Origin: Streptomyces sp. NRRL WC-3626 | Lineage (GTDB): Bacteria; Actinomycetota; Actinomycetes; Streptomycetales; Streptomycetaceae | Assembly (NCBI RefSeq): GCF_000718785.1 | Contig: NZ_JOCA01000015.1 | Span: 62,001-126,000, forward strand | Length of the DNA: 64,000 bases | Reading direction: 5' to 3' | In this document: in pieces, positions 9,179 through 18,442 of the stretch | Position numbering within the stretch: position 1 is the stretch's first letter | How the letters are laid out: each line of letters begins with the position of its first letter | Notes under the pieces: generated by a model | What the model saw: only the letters and a program-made list of their open reading frames with translations | Told to the model about the DNA's origin: nothing | The model's database searches: none | Made by a program: the position numbers and the translations under genes

Positions 9179-10123
9179 TCAGCCCCGCCGGCGTGCCGCC
9201 TCGTACAGCACGATGCCCGCCGCCACACCGGCGTTGAGCGATTCGGCGCCGCCCGGCATCGGGATCCGCACCCGGTGGTCGCAGGTCTCGCCGACCAGCC
9301 GGGAGAGTCCCTTGCCCTCGCTGCCGACGACGATGACGACCGGGCCGTCGAGCGCGGCCAGCTCGCCGATCTCGGCCTCACCGTCGGCGGCCAGGCCGAC
9401 GACCGTGATCCCGGCCTTCTTGTACGCCTCCAGCGCACGCGTCAGATTGGTGGCGCGTGCGACGGGCGTACGGGCGGCCGCGCCGGCGGAGGTCTTCCAG
9501 GCGCCGGCGGTCATGCCGGCGGCCCGCCGCTCGGGCACGACGACGCCGTGGCCGCCGAACGCGGAGACGGAGCGGACGACCGCGCCGAGGTTGCGCGGGT
9601 CGGTGACCCCGTCGAGGGCGACGATCAGCGGGTCCTCACCCTCGTCGTGGGCGCCGGCGACGAGGTCCTCGGGGTGCGCGTACTCGTACGGCGGGACCTG
9701 GAGCACCAGGCCCTGGTGGTTCAGCCCGTTGGTCATCCGGTCGAGCTCGGGACGCGGGGCCTCCATGAGGTTGATGCCGCCGCGCTCGGCCGCGAGCTGG
9801 AGCGCCTCGCGCACCCGCTCGTCGTTGTCGATGAACTGCTGGACGTACAGCATGGTCGCGGGTACGCCCTCGCGCAGCGCCTCGACGACCGGGTTGCGGC
9901 CGACGACGAGTTCCGAGGTCGAGCGGCCGCCACCGCGCCGCTGCTGCGGGCGGCCGCCCTGGGCGCGGCGGACCTTCGCCTGGGCGGCGCGCTGCTTGGC
10001 GTGCCCCTTGCGCATCTCGGCGGGCGGCGTCGGGCCCTTGCCTTCCAGGCCCCGGCGTCGCTGGCCGCCACTGCCGACCTGCGCGCCCTTCTTGCCGGAC
10101 ATGCGGCGGTTGTTCGCGGCCAT
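9179..10123 (-). CDS. rlmB: 23S rRNA (guanosine-2'-O-)-methyltransferase RlmB (SpoU family)
   Basis: A 314-aa SpoU-type RNA methyltransferase. The basic N-terminus ([16 protein letters not shown]) is common in actinobacterial members. A substrate-binding domain follows, then the three SPOUT motifs: [16 protein letters not shown] and the SLNAGVAAG motif. It 2'-O-methylates a conserved guanosine in 23S rRNA. I chose the ATG at 10123 ([13 protein letters not shown]) over the longer frame because the family starts there. It lies 127 bp downstream of cysS in the same direction, a conserved actinobacterial pair. Confidence 0.92.
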   Translation of the reverse strand: MAANNRRMSGKKGAQVGSGGQRRRGLEGKGPTPPAEMRKGHAKQRAAQAKVRRAQGGRPQQRRGGGRSTSELVVGRNPVVEALREGVPATMLYVQQFIDNDERVREALQLAAERGGINLMEAPRPELDRMTNGLNHQGLVLQVPPYEYAHPEDLVAGAHDEGEDPLIVALDGVTDPRNLGAVVRSVSAFGGHGVVVPERRAAGMTAGAWKTSAGAAARTPVARATNLTRALEAYKKAGITVVGLAADGEAEIGELAALDGPVVIVVGSEGKGLSRLVGETCDHRVRIPMPGGAESLNAGVAAGIVLYEAARRRG

Positions 10124-10250
10124 GAGGTATCCGTCTCCGTTGTGTCGTGGGTGGTGCTTGGGTGTCTGGGTCTGTGAGGTGTGCCCAAGAAGTGTGCCGC
10201 CCGGAGGCCCGGACGGCACAATCGATCTTCAGGCACCGTGGCCGGAGGCC

Positions 10251-11651
10251 TCAGCGGGGGCCGAGACTCCAGCGCGGTCCCTGCGGGCTGTCCTCGATGA
10301 CCAGGCCGGACTGGCCCAGCTGGTCGCGGATGGCGTCCGCGGTGGGCCAGTCCTTGCGGACCCGGGCGGCCTCGCGCTGGTCGAGGACCATGCGTACGAG
10401 GGTGTCGACCACGCCGTGGAGGTCGTCGCCGCGGTCGCTCTCGCCGGCCCAGTGCGGGTCCAGCGGGTCGAGGCCGAGCACGCCGAGCATGGCGCGGACC
10501 TCCGCGAGGCGGGCGACGGCCTCCTCCTTGTCGTCGGCGGCCAGCGCGCTGTTGCCCTGCCGGACGGTGGTGTGCACGATCGCGAGCGCCTGCGGGACAC
10601 CCAGGTCGTCGTCCATCGCCTCGGCGAACGCGGGCGGCACCTCGGGGGCGGGCTCGACGACTCCGCCGGCCTTCTCCATCACACGCTGCACGAAGCCCTC
10701 GATCCGCGCGAACGCGGACTCGGCCTCGCGCAGGGCCTCCTCGCTGTACTCGATCATCGACCGGTAGTGCGGGGTGCCGAGGTAGTAGCGGAGCACGATG
10801 GGACGCCAGCGCTTGACCATCTCGGAGACCAGGACGCTGTTGCCGAGCGACTTCGACATCTTCTCGCCGCTCATGGTGACCCACGCGTTGTGCACCCAGT
10901 AGCGGGCGAACTCGTCGCCGTACGCCTTGGCCTGGGCGATCTCGTTCTCGTGGTGCGGGAAGATCAGGTCGAGGCCGCCGCCGTGGATGTCGAAGGCGCT
11001 GCCGAGGTACTTGTGCGCCATCGCCGAGCACTCGAGGTGCCAGCCGGGGCGGCCGCGGCCCCACGGGGTCTCCCAGCTGGGCTCGCCGGGCTTGGCCGAC
11101 TTCCACATCGCGAAGTCGCGCGGGTCCCGCTTGCCGGTCTCGCCGTCGGCGGACGGCTGGAGCAGGTTGTCGAGTTCCTGGTTGGACAGGCTCAGGTACT
11201 CGGGGAACGAGGTGACGGCGAAGTACACGTTGCCGTCGGCCTCGTAGGCGTGGCCGCGCTCGATGAGGCCGCGCATCATCTCGACCATCTCGGTGATGTG
11301 GCCGGTGGCGCGCGGCTCGTAGGTCGGGGGCAGGCAGCCGAGGGCGTGGTAGCCGTCGGTGAAGGCGCGCTCGTTGTCGTAGCCGATGGACCACCAGGGG
11401 CGGTGCTGCTCGGCGGACTTGGCGATGATCTTGTCGTCGATGTCGGTGACGTTGCGGATGAACGTCACCGACAGTCCGCGGTACTCGAACCAGCGGCGCA
11501 TGATGTCGAAGTTCAGGCCCGAGCGGATGTGGCCGATGTGCGGGGCGGCCTGCACGGTGGCACCGCAGAGGTAGATCGAGACACAGCCCGGCTGGAGCGG
11601 GGTGAAGTCACGGATCTGCCGGGCGCTGGTGTCGTACAGGCGAATAGTCAC
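10251..11651 (-). CDS. cysS: cysteinyl-tRNA synthetase
   Basis: A 466-aa class I aminoacyl-tRNA synthetase. The HIGH motif is HIGH at residues 38-41, the KMSKS motif sits in [11 protein letters not shown], and zinc ligands include the Cys of IYLCGATVQ and the C/H/H of the LECSAMA and FPHHENE segments. It charges tRNA-Cys. It lies in the carD-ispD-ispF-cysS-rlmB order known from actinobacteria. The 180-bp gap upstream separates it from ispF and contains a 31-bp tandem duplication. Confidence 0.97.
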   Translation of the reverse strand: MTIRLYDTSARQIRDFTPLQPGCVSIYLCGATVQAAPHIGHIRSGLNFDIMRRWFEYRGLSVTFIRNVTDIDDKIIAKSAEQHRPWWSIGYDNERAFTDGYHALGCLPPTYEPRATGHITEMVEMMRGLIERGHAYEADGNVYFAVTSFPEYLSLSNQELDNLLQPSADGETGKRDPRDFAMWKSAKPGEPSWETPWGRGRPGWHLECSAMAHKYLGSAFDIHGGGLDLIFPHHENEIAQAKAYGDEFARYWVHNAWVTMSGEKMSKSLGNSVLVSEMVKRWRPIVLRYYLGTPHYRSMIEYSEEALREAESAFARIEGFVQRVMEKAGGVVEPAPEVPPAFAEAMDDDLGVPQALAIVHTTVRQGNSALAADDKEEAVARLAEVRAMLGVLGLDPLDPHWAGESDRGDDLHGVVDTLVRMVLDQREAARVRKDWPTADAIRDQLGQSGLVIEDSPQGPRWSLGPR

Positions 11652-11711
11652 GGGACCAGGGTAGTAGGCCCCGGGGTGTGCGGTGCGCCTCTGGCGGTTT
11701 CGACGTCGTAT

Positions 11712-11778
11712 GTCACGCGCGGGCCGGTGGGGCCGGTCGCGCGTACGTCACGCGCGGGCCGGTGGGGGCCGGTCGCGC
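11712..11778. repeat. near-perfect tandem duplication of ~31 bp
   Basis: Two head-to-tail copies (11712-11742 and 11747-11778) of a GTCACGCGCGGGCC... unit that differ by one extra G. They lie in the ispF-cysS intergenic region, upstream of cysS. No coding sense is seen. Confidence 0.8.
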
Positions 11779-11831
11779 TCACGCGGCGGAGCCGCAGATC
11801 GACACGGTACGAGCCCCTTGGGCCGGGACAC

Positions 11832-12329
11832 TCACCCGTCCTGTACGACCAGGGCTGTCGCCACTGCCATCAGCCCCTCGTCCCTTCCCGGGAAGCCCAG
11901 GCCGTCCGTTGTCGCGCCCGACACCGAGACCGGGGCGCCCGCCGCCTCCGAGAGGAGTTTCTGTGCTTCCTCCCTGCGTCTGCCGATCTTCGGGCGGGGG
12001 CCCACCACCTGGACGGCGATGTTGCCGATGCGGAAGCCCGCGGCGCGGACGATGCTCGCGGCCTCGGTCAGGAGGGTGATGCCGGACGCGCCGGACCATT
12101 CGGGGCGGCCGGTGCCGAAGTGCTGTCCGAGGTCGCCGAGGCCGGCGGCGGAGAAGAGGGCGTTGCAGGCGGCGTGGGCGACGACGTCCGCGTCGGAGTG
12201 TCCGGCGAGGCCGGGGCCCTCGCCCTCCCACTTCAGGCCGGCGCACCACAGTTCGCGGCCGTCCTCGAAGGCGTGGATGTCGGTGCCGATGCCGACGCGG
12301 GGCAGGGGGTACGGCTGCTCAGAAGCCAT
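11832..12329 (-). CDS. ispF: 2-C-methyl-D-erythritol 2,4-cyclodiphosphate synthase
   Basis: A 165-aa IspF of the methylerythritol phosphate isoprenoid pathway. It cyclises CDP-ME-2-phosphate to MEcPP with loss of CMP. Metal-binding GTDIHAF (D-x-H) near the N-terminus, [13 protein letters not shown] and the C-terminal [14 protein letters not shown] motif are all present. Its start overlaps the end of ispD by 11 nt, so translation is coupled. Overlapping ispD and ispF genes are common in actinobacteria. Confidence 0.96.
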   Translation of the reverse strand: MASEQPYPLPRVGIGTDIHAFEDGRELWCAGLKWEGEGPGLAGHSDADVVAHAACNALFSAAGLGDLGQHFGTGRPEWSGASGITLLTEAASIVRAAGFRIGNIAVQVVGPRPKIGRRREEAQKLLSEAAGAPVSVSGATTDGLGFPGRDEGLMAVATALVVQDG

Positions 12330-13104
12330 CGTTGAGCCTCCTGCGGGCGAGGACCGCCTCGGCGAGTACGAGGTCGAGGGGGCGGGTGACCTTGAAGGCC
12401 TCCTCGTGTCCGGGGACGGTGACGACGGTGAGGCCGAGCTGTTCGACCATGCTCGCGTCGTCGGTGACGTCGTCCGTCACGGTCTCGTGGGCGCGTACGA
12501 GGGTTGCCCGGTCGAAGCCCTGCGGGGTCTGCACGGCGCGCAGCAGTGAGCGGTCGGGGGTGGCGACCACGGGCTCCGGTTCGCCGGGGGCGGCGGGCTC
12601 GACCTGCTTGACGGTGTCGGCGAGGGGCAGCGCGGGGACGACGGCCGGTGCGCCGTGGCGTACGGCCTCGATGACGGCGTCGACGGTGTCCACGGGGACG
12701 AGCGGGCGGGCGGCGTCGTGGACCAGGACGATGTCGTAGCCGGGCGGGAGCGCGTCCAGGCCGAGTTTCACGGACTCCTGGCGGCTCTCACCGCCGGGGA
12801 CCACGAGGATGTCGGTGCGGTCGGGCAGGACGTGCGCGTCGAGCAGCGACTTGACCTCGGGTGCGCCGTCGGGCGGGGCCACGACGACGACCAGGGAGAC
12901 GGCACGGGAGTCGGCCATGGCGTGGACGGCGTGGATCAGCATGGGCATGCCGCCCAGCGCGCGGAGTGCCTTGGGGGCGCCCGGGCCGAGGCGTACACCA
13001 CGGCCGGCGGCCGGGATCACGGCCGCCGTGCGGCTGGTCGTGGGGCCGGTCGTGGGGCCGGACGCGGGGGTCGGCGACGGCGGGGGAAGCGGATCGGCAG
13101 ACAT
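12319..13104 (-). CDS. ispD: 2-C-methyl-D-erythritol 4-phosphate cytidylyltransferase
   Basis: A 261-aa IspD that couples CTP to MEP to form CDP-ME. The signature [18 protein letters not shown] holds the nucleotide-binding loop; VHDAARPLV and [11 protein letters not shown] are the other hallmarks. The first ~25 residues are a Pro/Thr-rich extension absent from most homologues. It is the upstream partner of ispF. A hairpin and 323 bp separate it from carD, so it probably has its own promoter. Confidence 0.95.
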   Translation of the reverse strand: MSADPLPPPSPTPASGPTTGPTTSRTAAVIPAAGRGVRLGPGAPKALRALGGMPMLIHAVHAMADSRAVSLVVVVAPPDGAPEVKSLLDAHVLPDRTDILVVPGGESRQESVKLGLDALPPGYDIVLVHDAARPLVPVDTVDAVIEAVRHGAPAVVPALPLADTVKQVEPAAPGEPEPVVATPDRSLLRAVQTPQGFDRATLVRAHETVTDDVTDDASMVEQLGLTVVTVPGHEEAFKVTRPLDLVLAEAVLARRRLNDGF

Positions 13105-13427
13105 CGGTTCCTGTCAGGTTTGTGTGCTCGGCCTACGTGGGTATGGCCTGGGCGTACCCCCTGCTCCCGGAGCGGGGGGAGTGCCGGGCGTTCCGCCTTG
13201 ACCAGCCCCTTCCGTGATTCTGGTCGAGTCGACCGCCCGGGCCCGGCACGCCGGATCGGGGACGTGAGTCGTGACACGGTCCCCGGTGAGGCGCAGGTGC
13301 AGCCTACGAAAGGTGTCCGGGTACGAAGATGCCGCAGCGCCCGGCGACATCCATGATGTCATCGGGCACCGCGGCATTTCGATGTGCTGAGCGCTGAGCG
13401 CACTGAGTGCTGAGCGACTCAGGAATC
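13105..13427. other. ispD-carD intergenic region
   Basis: This 323-bp region has no credible gene. It must carry the ispD promoter, but I cannot place it with confidence. Near carD it contains a carD terminator (13329-13377) and a run of CTGAGCGC/GCTGAGCG-like short repeats at 13386-13433. Confidence 0.6.
13329..13377 (-). terminator. carD terminator
   Basis: A long, slightly interrupted hairpin: outer arms ATGCCGC/GCGGCAT, middle GCCCG/CGGGC and inner GACATC/GATGTC with a 3-nt loop. It lies about 50 bp downstream of the carD stop on the minus strand. Confidence 0.7.
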
Positions 13428-13910
13428 TCAGGAGGCGAGGACCTCGTCGAGCAGGGCCTCCGCCTTGTCCTCGTTGGTGTTCTCCGCGAGGGCGAGCTCG
13501 CTGACCAGGATCTGACGCGCCTTGGCGAGCATGCGCTTCTCACCTGCGGAGAGTCCGCGCTCGCGCTCACGACGCCACAGGTCACGCACGACTTCCGCGA
13601 CCTTGATGACGTCACCCGAAGCGAGCTTCTCCAGGTTTGCCTTGTAACGACGGGACCAGTTCGTGGGCTCCTCGGCATAGGGAGCGCGCAGCACCTCGAA
13701 GACCCGGTCCAGCCCGTCCTGACCGACCACATCACGTACGCCGACGAACTCCGCATTGTCCGCTGGCACACGTACCGTCAGGTCACCCTGGGCGACCTTC
13801 AGCACCAAGTAGGTCTTGTCCACGCCTTTGATCTGGCGAGTTTCGATAGCCTCGATCAGCGCGGCCCCGTGATGGGGATAGACCACGGTGTCGCCAACCT
13901 TGAACGTCAT
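13428..13910 (-). CDS. carD: CarD-family RNA polymerase-binding transcription factor
   Basis: A 160-aa CarD/CdnL-type protein. An N-terminal Tudor-like RNAP-interacting domain ([15 protein letters not shown]) is followed by a basic helical DNA-binding domain ([12 protein letters not shown], the Trp that wedges at the -10 upstream edge). In actinobacteria it stabilises open complexes at many promoters, including rRNA promoters. It is transcribed away from the lipoprotein gene, with a 608-bp shared upstream region. Confidence 0.95.
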   Translation of the reverse strand: MTFKVGDTVVYPHHGAALIEAIETRQIKGVDKTYLVLKVAQGDLTVRVPADNAEFVGVRDVVGQDGLDRVFEVLRAPYAEEPTNWSRRYKANLEKLASGDVIKVAEVVRDLWRRERERGLSAGEKRMLAKARQILVSELALAENTNEDKAEALLDEVLAS

Positions 13911-14518
13911 GTGACAGGTACCCCTTCCGTGGCTATCCAGAGTAACACGGATACGGCGTGTTCTGAATGGCGTTTTCGCAGGTCAGGGCCATTCTCGGGG
14001 CTTGACAACAGCAACAGGAACGTGCTTCGGACGGGTAGCGGAAGCAGGTATTCGCAGGTCGGAGCGGCTCTTCGGCGCGAGCGAAACGCGTACGTTACAC
14101 GCATCCGGAGCGCGACACGAGCGGTTGAACATCCCCAAATGTCCGGTTCCACGTGCTCGAGTTCCGCTACTCCGTTCGGTGCGCGGAGCCGGGTTCCGGC
14201 CGAATCCGGAATTGATCACGGGGTGTGAGGATGAGCGCCCGGTGATCAATTCCGTGGCCCTCCGCTCATTCCTTCACGGGAAATACCCGATCACTATGGG
14301 AATGGCGTGGGACCGCGATGCCAAAGTGACTCAAGTGACCGGTGAGTCACTTGTGACCGGGGTGCGCCGGTCACGCCGTCCAGGGGCATCGCGGGGCGTC
14401 TCGGGAGGGTCGGGTGCGGCGGCGTGGGAACGGCTCGGTAACCTGAGGCCGCTGACAGACACTTAGGGCGGCTTTAACCGGTCGCCAAACGCTCGAGTCA
14501 AGAGGAGTTGCCGCCGCC
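13911..14518. promoter_or_regulatory. 608-bp divergent regulatory region with two strong inverted repeats
   Basis: No gene fits between carD and the lipoprotein gene. Two unusual inverted repeats stand out. The first is a 13-bp perfect repeat (CGGAATTGATCAC and its complement) at 14207-14219/14242-14254 with a 22-nt spacer. The second is a 10-bp perfect repeat (AAGTGACTCA/TGAGTCACTT) at 14324-14333/14343-14352 with a 9-nt spacer, and has extra AGTGAC half-sites. Both are less GC-rich than their surroundings, and either could be an operator. Confidence 0.6.
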
Positions 14519-15205
14519 GTGAGCAGCAGCCTTCGACGCGGTGCTCTTGCCGCCGCCGCCATCGCGTTCTCGATCGCCTCGCTCTCCGCGTGCGCGGCCG
14601 GCCACAACGCCCAGACCCTGCAGGTCCAGCCGGACAACGCGTCGACGACCGTCGGCGACATCAAGGTCCAGAACGCTACGGTCATCACCCAGCCGGACCT
14701 GGAGTCGACCGGCCCGGCCGTCGTCTCCGCCACGCTGTTCAACACGGGTGACACCGACCAGACCCTGGACTCGATCACCCTCCCCGGCACCGGCAAGACC
14801 GCCGAGCTGACCCCCGCGGAGGGCGGCAGCCTCACCGTCCCGGCCGGCGGCTCGCTGATCCTCGGCGGCGAGGGCAACGCGGCCGCCGTGCTGCCCAGCA
14901 GCCGTGAGTCCGTCCAGGACGGCAACGCGCAGAAGGTGACCTTCGCGTTCAGCGAGACCGGTGACGTGAGCCTGCGCGCGTTCGTCGTCCCGGCCGAGCA
15001 CTTCTTCGAGAAGTGGGGCCCGAGCGACGTCCCGGCCGCCCCCGGCGCCTCCACGGAGCCGTCGGCGGAGTCCTCGGACGAGCCGGCGGACACCTCGGCG
15101 GACAAGCCCGCGGACACCCCGGAAACCGACCCCTCGACGGAGACCGACCCGGAGTCGACCACCCCGACGGACGCGGCCTCGGCCAGCACCCAGTCCAACG
15201 GCTGA
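14519..15205 (+). CDS. lipoprotein (DUF461-like)
   Basis: A 228-aa exported lipoprotein: signal peptide, lipobox LSAC with the lipidated Cys25, a ~150-residue beta-rich domain, then an acidic Pro/Ser/Thr/Glu tail of about 60 residues. The domain resembles the copper-chaperone-like DUF461 proteins common in Streptomyces, but I see no Met/His copper ligands. GTG start at 14519 with ribosome site agaggagt. It is followed by a hairpin terminator. Confidence 0.82.
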   Translation: MSSSLRRGALAAAAIAFSIASLSACAAGHNAQTLQVQPDNASTTVGDIKVQNATVITQPDLESTGPAVVSATLFNTGDTDQTLDSITLPGTGKTAELTPAEGGSLTVPAGGSLILGGEGNAAAVLPSSRESVQDGNAQKVTFAFSETGDVSLRAFVVPAEHFFEKWGPSDVPAAPGASTEPSAESSDEPADTSADKPADTPETDPSTETDPESTTPTDAASASTQSNG

Positions 15206-15218
15206 CCCCCGCACGACC

Positions 15219-15251
15219 TGAAGGGCGGAACCCAAGGGGTCCCGCCCTTCA
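15219..15251 (+). terminator. lipoprotein gene terminator
   Basis: A 15-bp stem (TGAAGGGCGG...CCGCCCTTCA with one internal mismatch) and a 3-nt loop, 14 bp after the stop codon. Confidence 0.8.
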
Positions 15252-15308
15252 CCTGCTGCGCAACCGCGGGCAACCCGCCGCGTAACGGCGGCCAACCCGC
15301 CGCGTAAC

Positions 15309-15355
15309 CGCGGGCAATCGTGCCGCTGGGGCGGCACGGGTGGGCGCGACGGCAC
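15309..15355. repeat. third copy of the dispersed palindromic repeat
   Basis: 46 of 47 bases match the copy at 6104-6150, including the CGTGCCGC/GCGGCACG hairpin and its tail. It sits in the 245-bp gap between convergent lipoprotein and phoP genes, preceded by two CCGCCGCGTAA(C) blocks and followed by the same GCCGGGCTGCGCG block seen near 6250. Confidence 0.85.
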
Positions 15356-15450
15356 CCCGCAATCGCCGGGCTGCGCGACACCCCCCGCCCAGCCCAACGC
15401 CGCCACACCCACAAGCACCGGCACTACAGCCGCAGCCAGCCGCCGCAGGC

Positions 15451-16131
15451 CTAGGGCTCGAACTTGTACCCCAGCCCCCGCACGGTCACCAGATACCGCG
15501 GAGCCCCCGGATCCGGCTCGATCTTCGCCCGCAGCCGCTTCACATGCACATCCAGCGTCTTGGTGTCACCGACATAATCGGCCCCCCACACCCGGTCGAT
15601 CAGCTGCATACGCGTAAGCACCCGCCCCGCGTTCCGCAGCAGCATCTCCAGCAGATCGAACTCCTTCAGCGGCAGATCGACCTTCGTCCCGCTCACGGTC
15701 ACCACATGCCGGTCGACATCCATCCGCACCGGCCCCGCCTCGAGCGCGGCCGGAGTGACCTCCTCCGGCTCCCCGCGCCGCCGCAGCACCGCGCGGATAC
15801 GGGCGACCAGCTCCCGTGAGGAGAACGGCTTGGTGACGTAGTCGTCGGCCCCTATCTCCAGCCCGACAACCTTGTCGATCTCGCTGTCCTTGGCGGTCAC
15901 CATGATGACGGGGACGTTGGAACGGCCGCGCAGCTGGCGGCAGACCTCCGTGCCCGGCAGCCCGGGCAGCATCAGGTCGAGGAGGACGAGGTCGGCGCCG
16001 TTGCGCTCGAACTCGTCGAGTCCGTCGGGCCCGGTGGTCGCGACCGCGACCTCGAAGCCCTCCTTGCGGAGCATGTACGACAGGGCGTCGGAGAAGGACT
16101 CCTCGTCCTCGACGACGAGCACTCGGGTCAC
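15451..16131 (-). CDS. phoP: PhoP response regulator, phosphate starvation
   Basis: A 226-aa OmpR/PhoB-family regulator. The receiver domain has the acidic cluster E8-D9-E10, phospho-acceptor Asp52 (LLDLMLPG) and the conserved Lys in TKPFSS. A winged-helix DNA-binding domain fills the C-terminal half (VKRLRAKIEPDPGAPRYLVTV). In Streptomyces PhoP binds PHO boxes to activate phosphate uptake and to repress nitrogen and antibiotic genes. Its ATG overlaps the phoR stop by 4 nt, so the pair is translationally coupled. Confidence 0.95.
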   Translation of the reverse strand: MTRVLVVEDEESFSDALSYMLRKEGFEVAVATTGPDGLDEFERNGADLVLLDLMLPGLPGTEVCRQLRGRSNVPVIMVTAKDSEIDKVVGLEIGADDYVTKPFSSRELVARIRAVLRRRGEPEEVTPAALEAGPVRMDVDRHVVTVSGTKVDLPLKEFDLLEMLLRNAGRVLTRMQLIDRVWGADYVGDTKTLDVHVKRLRAKIEPDPGAPRYLVTVRGLGYKFEP

Positions 16132-17420
16132 GGAAGGACCTCCGGGGAGGGAAGCGTTTCGTACGCGGATGGATCGGGAGAGTGGGGGGATGTGTGGGAC
16201 GCCCCTCCGGCCTCATCGTCGAAGCCCTCGGTGTCGTCCCGGTGGGACATCTGGTGGGCGCGGCCGCGGGCCGCGCCGGCCTCCGGCAGCCGCAGGGTGA
16301 AGGTGGAACCCTGGTTCTCGGCGCTCCACACCGTGACCTCCCCGCCGTGCGAGGCGGCCACGTGCTTCACGATGGCGAGGCCGAGCCCCGTACCGCCGGT
16401 GGCGCGGGAGCGGGCCGGGTCGACCCGGTAGAAGCGCTCGAAGACGCGCTCCTTGTCCTTCTCCGAGATGCCGATGCCCTGGTCGGTCACCGCAATCTCG
16501 ATCAGGTCCCCGCCGGGCTGTACGACCGTACGGGCCGCGATGCCGACGCGGGTACGGGCGGGTGAGTAGTTGACCGCGTTCTCGACGAGATTGCCGAGCG
16601 CGGCGGCGAGCTGGCCACGGTTTCCCCATACGTGCAGGTCGGCGGTGCCTCCCGCGGCCATGGTGATCTCCTTGGCGCCGGCCTGGTGCCGGCAGCGGTC
16701 GATGGCCTCGGCGACGAGTTCGTCGACGCGGACGGGTTCGGCGTCCTCCAGCGGGTCGTCGTTCTGCACCCGGGAGAGGTCGATGAGCTCCTGCACGAGG
16801 TTGGTCAGGCGGGTCGCCTCGATCTGCATCCGTCCGGCGAACCGCTCCACCGCCTCCGGGTCGTCGGCGGCGTCCATCACGGCCTCGGAGAGCAGGGAGA
16901 GGGCGCCGACGGGGGTCTTGAGCTCATGGCTGACATTGGCGACGAAGTCGCGTCGTACGGCCTCTATGCGGCGGGCCTCGGTGAGGTCCTCGACGAGCAG
17001 CAGGACGAGCCGGGAGCCGAGCGGCGCCACCCGCGCGGACACCGCGAGGGCCTCGCCGCGTCCGGTCCCCCGGCGGGGCAGGTCCAGCTCGACCTGCCGT
17101 ATCTCGCCGTCGCGCCGGGTGTCACGTGCCATCTGCATCATGGGTTCCACGGCGAGCTTGCCGCCGCGGACCAGTCCGAGGGCGTACGCGGCGGAGCTGG
17201 CCTTGACCACGCCGTCGGCCTCGTCGAGGACGACGGCGGACGAGCGCAGCACGGACAGGACGGTGTCCACACCCGGCGGAAGCACCGGGTCCGTGTGCAG
17301 GGAGGTGCGCGTGGGGCGCCGCTGTTCGCGCTCGCTGAAGCGGAACGCCAGCATGGCGATGACGCCGGTGAGCACTCCGGCGATCGCTGCCACTGCGGCG
17401 ACCGCCGCGTTCACGTCCAT
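16128..17420 (-). CDS. phoR: PhoR sensor histidine kinase
   Basis: A 430-aa membrane kinase. A single N-terminal transmembrane segment (residues 5-25) is followed by a PAS-like region, then the dimerisation/phosphoacceptor box FVANVSHELKTP with His165. The catalytic domain shows N (ENAVNYS), G1 (DQGIGI), F (ERFYR) and G2 (GTGLGLAI) boxes. A ~50-aa disordered tail ends the protein. With so little outside the membrane it probably senses phosphate through the Pst/PhoU complex. It is divergent from phoU with a PHO box between them. Confidence 0.95.
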   Translation of the reverse strand: MDVNAAVAAVAAIAGVLTGVIAMLAFRFSEREQRRPTRTSLHTDPVLPPGVDTVLSVLRSSAVVLDEADGVVKASSAAYALGLVRGGKLAVEPMMQMARDTRRDGEIRQVELDLPRRGTGRGEALAVSARVAPLGSRLVLLLVEDLTEARRIEAVRRDFVANVSHELKTPVGALSLLSEAVMDAADDPEAVERFAGRMQIEATRLTNLVQELIDLSRVQNDDPLEDAEPVRVDELVAEAIDRCRHQAGAKEITMAAGGTADLHVWGNRGQLAAALGNLVENAVNYSPARTRVGIAARTVVQPGGDLIEIAVTDQGIGISEKDKERVFERFYRVDPARSRATGGTGLGLAIVKHVAASHGGEVTVWSAENQGSTFTLRLPEAGAARGRAHQMSHRDDTEGFDDEAGGASHTSPHSPDPSAYETLPSPEVLP

Positions 17421-17493
17421 GCGTCCAGGTTAGGCATGACGCGGGCGGTGCCCACAGCCGTCGGAGTGCGAGCTCGAACACTCGTCGCCCAGA

Positions 17494-17526
17494 GTTCACC
17501 TTGGAGCCAGGGATGGTTCATTTGAG
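17494..17526. promoter_or_regulatory. PHO box (PhoP binding site) between phoR and phoU
   Basis: Two GTTCA-type direct repeat units, GTTCACCTTGG (17494-17504) and GTTCATTTGAG (17516-17526), are spaced exactly 22 bp, i.e. two 11-bp units. This matches the Streptomyces PHO-box architecture. The position 74 bp from the phoR start and about 100 bp from phoU fits autoregulation of both transcripts. Confidence 0.75.
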
Positions 17527-17621
17527 GGGTCGGATCCGGACGCGTACGGGTCGCACCGTGGGAGCGTGGGGAGGAGACCCGGCCCCTGAAGCCCGGACAG
17601 TGACGCACGAGAGGAACCCTG

Positions 17622-18311
17622 ATGCGGGACGCGTACCACGAGGAACTTGATTCGATCGGCGACGGTCTGGTGGAGATGGCCCGGCTGGTCGGGTCGGCGA
17701 TCGGACGCGCCACGACGGCCATCCTCGACGCCGATCTGAAGCTGGCGGAGGCCGTCATCGAGGCCGACCAGAGGGTCGACGAGCTGCAGCACGACCTGGA
17801 GGCACGGGCCATCGCCCTGCTGGCGCGCCAGCAGCCGGTGGCGACCGACCTGCGCATAGTCGTGACGTCGCTGCGGATGTCGGCCGACCTGGAGCGCTCG
17901 GGCGACCTGGCCCAGCATGTGGCGAAGCTGGCCCGGCTGCGCTACCCCGATCGCGGGGTGCCGCACGATCTGCACGCCACGATCCTGGAGATGGGCCAGC
18001 TCGCGCAGCGCCTGATGGCGAAGGCGGCCGAGGTGATCATCACCAAGGACGTCGATCTGGCGCTGCAGCTGGAGCAGGACGACGACGCGATGGACCTGCT
18101 GCACCGCACCCTGTTCCAGCACCTGATGGACGACCGCTGGAAGCACGGCATCGAGACGGCCGTCGATGTCACGCTGCTGGGCCGTTACTACGAGCGCTTC
18201 GCCGACCACGCGGTCTCGGTCGCGAAGCGGGTGGTGTACCTGGTCACGGGTGAGCACGCGGACGAGATCCAGCCGGAGATCCAGACGGTGCCGGGGGCGG
18301 AGGGGGCCTGA
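17622..18311 (+). CDS. phoU: PhoU phosphate-signalling regulator
   Basis: A 229-aa all-helical protein with two PhoU three-helix bundles. The metal-binding E/D motifs are visible in both halves (TSLRMSADLERSGDLAQHVA and LLGRYYERFADHAVSVAKRV). PhoU links the Pst transporter to PhoR and keeps the kinase inactive when phosphate is plentiful. The length is normal. It is transcribed divergently from phoR-phoP. Confidence 0.94.
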   Translation: MRDAYHEELDSIGDGLVEMARLVGSAIGRATTAILDADLKLAEAVIEADQRVDELQHDLEARAIALLARQQPVATDLRIVVTSLRMSADLERSGDLAQHVAKLARLRYPDRGVPHDLHATILEMGQLAQRLMAKAAEVIITKDVDLALQLEQDDDAMDLLHRTLFQHLMDDRWKHGIETAVDVTLLGRYYERFADHAVSVAKRVVYLVTGEHADEIQPEIQTVPGAEGA

Positions 18312-18442
18312 CCAGGGGGCGTGCCCCCGCGCGGGGAAGTCGGTCAGGGCGCGTACGAGCCTCAATGCGCCGTTGATGCGCCCGGCGGGCCGGGCGTCCA
18401 ATGGTCGGAGGTGTGCACAGGCACAGCCCCGAGGAGGGACCC

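Noticed and set aside
9037..9438. Separate gene sharing the rlmB C-terminus
   Set aside because: Only the duplicated 48 bp matches rlmB; the remainder is out of frame with rlmB coding sequence, so the frame is an artefact of the duplication.
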